Assembly: GCF_905220415.1 (NCBI RefSeq)
Contig: NC_059554.1
Span: 2,939,001 to 3,003,000 of the forward strand
Reading direction: 5' to 3'
Length of the DNA stretch: 64,000 bases
DNA from: Colias croceus
Taxonomy: Eukaryota > Arthropoda > Insecta > Lepidoptera > Pieridae
Positions 61,451-64,000 of the stretch are shown here, in pieces. A model generated the notes under the pieces. That model was not told the DNA's origin and did no database searches. It was given only the letters and a program-made list of their open reading frames with translations. Position 1 is the stretch's first letter, and each line of letters opens with the position of its first letter. A program made the position numbers and the translations under genes.

Positions 61451-62703
61451 TTGCTAGATAATAAGTATCGTGTGTCTATAAGCAACGTGTGTGTAAACTA
61501 CACATGAAGGTCGAATCGCGGAGGCTCAGCAGGAGACGTCGCGACGGCAGTTAACCACTCCATATTGAAAGGATTTAATCGGATCTTGAATGATCATTAC
61601 GTACTTGTTATGATATACCTGAATACCACCCTTGATACATACACGACACATGAATAGAGTGATAACAGTAGATAGAGCTATCACAATATACAGACACATA
61701 CAGTAAGGAAACTTCATACAAAATGTTCGAAATGGCTCCCCCCCCATAAAGCGTGTTTTCGAGGGTATTGAGGGGGATCGATAGTAGCGGGTGACACATC
61801 CACAGATTTTGAATATAGTATGGAAAAAAGTTTAAAGTGATGTCATTTCACATTAAATAAATATCGATTGTTTCAGTTTGTAGCCCTTTCAATAAATAGA
61901 TATATATCTGTATCGTATCTGACTACAAGTTAAATAGAGACTATTTTTTAATTTCTATAGATATGGCAGTATGAGTTTTAAATTATGTTGACATATTTTC
62001 TACCAAAATGATAGCTACAAATAGTACCTATTAGGAGTCCAGTCTGTTTAAAGACCGCATCTATTTTTTACGCAATCTAGAAGAGCACGAAAATCTAAAA
62101 AATGGAAACCTTAAAAAATCTTGTTTAAATTTATGTGCATAATTACGTAAATATTAGGGAAGAAAAAGATAGATATTATAATAATTATTGTATTTTTATC
62201 GATACGTGACTTTACCACTTTGTCAAGCACTAAGCCTGTCAAACTATTTTCTTTTTCATCCTAAAACAAAAAGGTTATATAAAAGGAGGTTCTATGTTCA
62301 TATAATAATCATTTTAATTTATTTTTACATATTTTGTGTTTTTTAATTTAATTTAATTTATCGTTTTAAAAATAATTTAGTAGGTATACCTACATACAAG
62401 TATTGTTAATTCTGGTTTAAAATAATTATTGAATACTTATATGTATCATACAAATATCTAGCATTATAAATAATTTAGGTAGGTACCTACATTAAAATAG
62501 CCTTCGGCGTCCAAAAAAAGACAAGATTTCGAAATTAGCACTGAAAAAAACGTACCTATTTACTTTTACAAGGTATATATTTTATTGAGATTGTTTCTTC
62601 TTGTAAATTCATATTTAGGCTACACCATTTTTTAATTTTAACGGGTTTTAATCTCAAAATTACCACAAAGTCAACTGTGAAAAAAAGCAAACAGAAATAT
62701 ACA

Positions 62704-62743
62704 GGCCGAATTGATAACCTCCTCCATTTTTGAAGTCGGTTAA
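62704..62743 (-). repeat. isolated end of the ACCGACTTCAAA family
   Basis: The minus strand TTAACCGACTTCAAAAATGG then AGGAGGTTATCAATTCGGCC matches the left 40 bases of 46350-46560. The rest of the element is absent. Confidence 0.7.
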
Positions 62744-64000
62744 ATATCAAAAAGGTAACAGCCCTATAGCTATACGTCATAATTTCATCGCAGGGGCTTA
62801 GTTTCCTAACTGTATGTACGTAGTATATATCTGTCAACTGTGGAGCTATGTAGGAAATTTTTTAGACGTTTGTTGGTAAATAAAATTCTATGAAACACTA
62901 ATCGGATCACGATCACGGATCTAGGTTCTTAGGTTAGGAAAGGGTTTTTTTTTTAATGAGGCCTTTTAAACTAAAAACAGGTCGTTAAATATTAACAAAA
63001 TAAATTGTAAAAACCTTTTACATGCATCAGATTTCCGAAAGTGTTATTGTTGAAGATAGGTCCTTCGATTTTTCCAAGTACTTTTCTCATGATGTAAAAT
63101 GTTAAAATAATGTATTATATGGATCCATTACTTTAGAGTTTAGGGAATAGGTTATCGGTTATACGGATTCTGAATGCGAACAAATTCAAAGGTGACGTCA
63201 AAGAATGATGAATACTTTAGTTATTTTTTTATTTTAAAATATTTTAAACTAAAGGCATTGCTTTCTTATCAGTAAGTCCTAGTTATTTCTTAATATTTCC
63301 ATTGCCGAAAATTAAGTAGGTACTGATTTCACATAAACCCCTATATACCTGTGAATGCAGATGCATGCTAACAAAGACACATAGATAGCGGCGTCTACGA
63401 TTGTACATGCTTTATGTGTAGGCATTACCGTCACGTTGATTACTCTCGCATTAATCCAGACTATGTAGGTACCTATAGGACCTTGATATCGTATCACTTA
63501 CACTGCAGACCATTACGATCATTGCCTTGTGTAACCAATTAATGAGGAAACATCTACTGATGCATTGCCGTCCAGGCAATGCTGCAAAAAGGCTGAGTAT
63601 GTGTGAGGTATGGAAAATTTATTATGAATTGATAGGTTATGGAGAAGGCTGAAGGGAACAGTTTTTATTTAGAAAGTTCGATATAATTATGTCTTTTAAT
63701 AATAATGGTATTTTGATATCGTCAGTGCACAAGTTTCATAAGTTATCAAAGGTTCTGTTTGTCCTTGTTGAATATTAGTGAATATGTTTATGATTTGGTT
63801 ATGTGTAAAGATGAAAAACGAATCTACCTTCTTTGGAAAAAGCTTCAATTAGCTTCCGGGTTGATAGAAAATATTGAGACTGCTTGTATTAATATACAGG
63901 TACATAATTATAGACGAAAACCAAAGTACATCATCCTGTCATGTATTGCCATATTATTTACTTGATATATTCATTACTTACCACATTACAAACTCATCAT

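Larger units (their letters stand above)
51678..64000 (+). other. MTA1-like intron 2 (runs off the window)
   Basis: No further exon of the MTA1-like gene or of any other known gene was recognised. It contains a retroelement tail (54857-55093), a long-inverted-repeat element with a nested palindrome (55402-56147), GC-rich blocks (56580-57080 and 60230-60480), a decayed MULE-like element (57500-58580), a probable dispersed repeat (61268-61450) and a repeat end (62704-62743). The remainder is AT-rich. Confidence 0.6.

Overview
The window is nuclear DNA of an insect, very probably a moth or butterfly (Lepidoptera). It is AT-rich with long introns full of short transposon relics. Several interspersed repeats carry the 'GCTTCGCCCG' core and the TAGGTAGGTACCTAC-like runs that are typical of lepidopteran genomes. 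All protein genes found are eukaryotic and intron-containing. Exon coordinates below were derived by reading splice sites and checking that the reading frame is kept across each junction.

Layout. (1) 1-8330 has no recognisable gene: AT-rich flank with GC-rich islands and two repeat copies. (2) About 8331-12965, plus strand: distal antenna (dan), with a non-coding first exon, a 1.6 kb intron and a single 513-residue coding exon. (3) 13283-14147, minus strand: the first two coding exons of DRC7 (CCDC135/lost boys), a subunit of the nexin-dynein regulatory complex of flagella; later exons were not found. (4) 14530-15700: a jockey-type LINE tail, a repeat fragment, a MITE and a microsatellite. 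(5) 16396-21269, plus: calcineurin B homologous protein (CHP1/elm), four exons and 189 residues. Its third intron holds a 1.6 kb piggyBac-type element with perfect 19-bp ends and a dead transposase. (6) 24310-35123, minus: Sec23, the COPII coat GTPase-activating subunit, twelve coding exons and 766 residues, complete. Its 4 kb intron 10 contains, on the opposite strand, a complete four-exon gene of unknown function (26571-28777, 658 residues). (7) 36177 to the end of the window, plus: 5' part of an MTA1-like NuRD-complex gene, with exon 1, a 15.3 kb intron, exon 2 (BAH domain), then a second intron longer than 12 kb that runs off the window.

Sec23 and the MTA1-like gene are divergent across about 1.05 kb and may share a promoter region. 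CHP1 and Sec23 converge. The genes are not functionally linked (antennal transcription factor, sperm axoneme, calcium sensor, secretory coat, chromatin corepressor), so this is an ordinary insect gene neighbourhood.

The most unusual material is the mobile DNA. A 1.69 kb TA-flanked element carries nine copies of a CGCGTCCA-type motif and has another repeat inserted in it. Two elements have inverted repeats of 150 bp or more. A tRNA-derived SINE has an intact 12-bp target duplication. Other families are present as pairs of copies within the window. No CRISPR array, rRNA or intact tRNA gene was seen.
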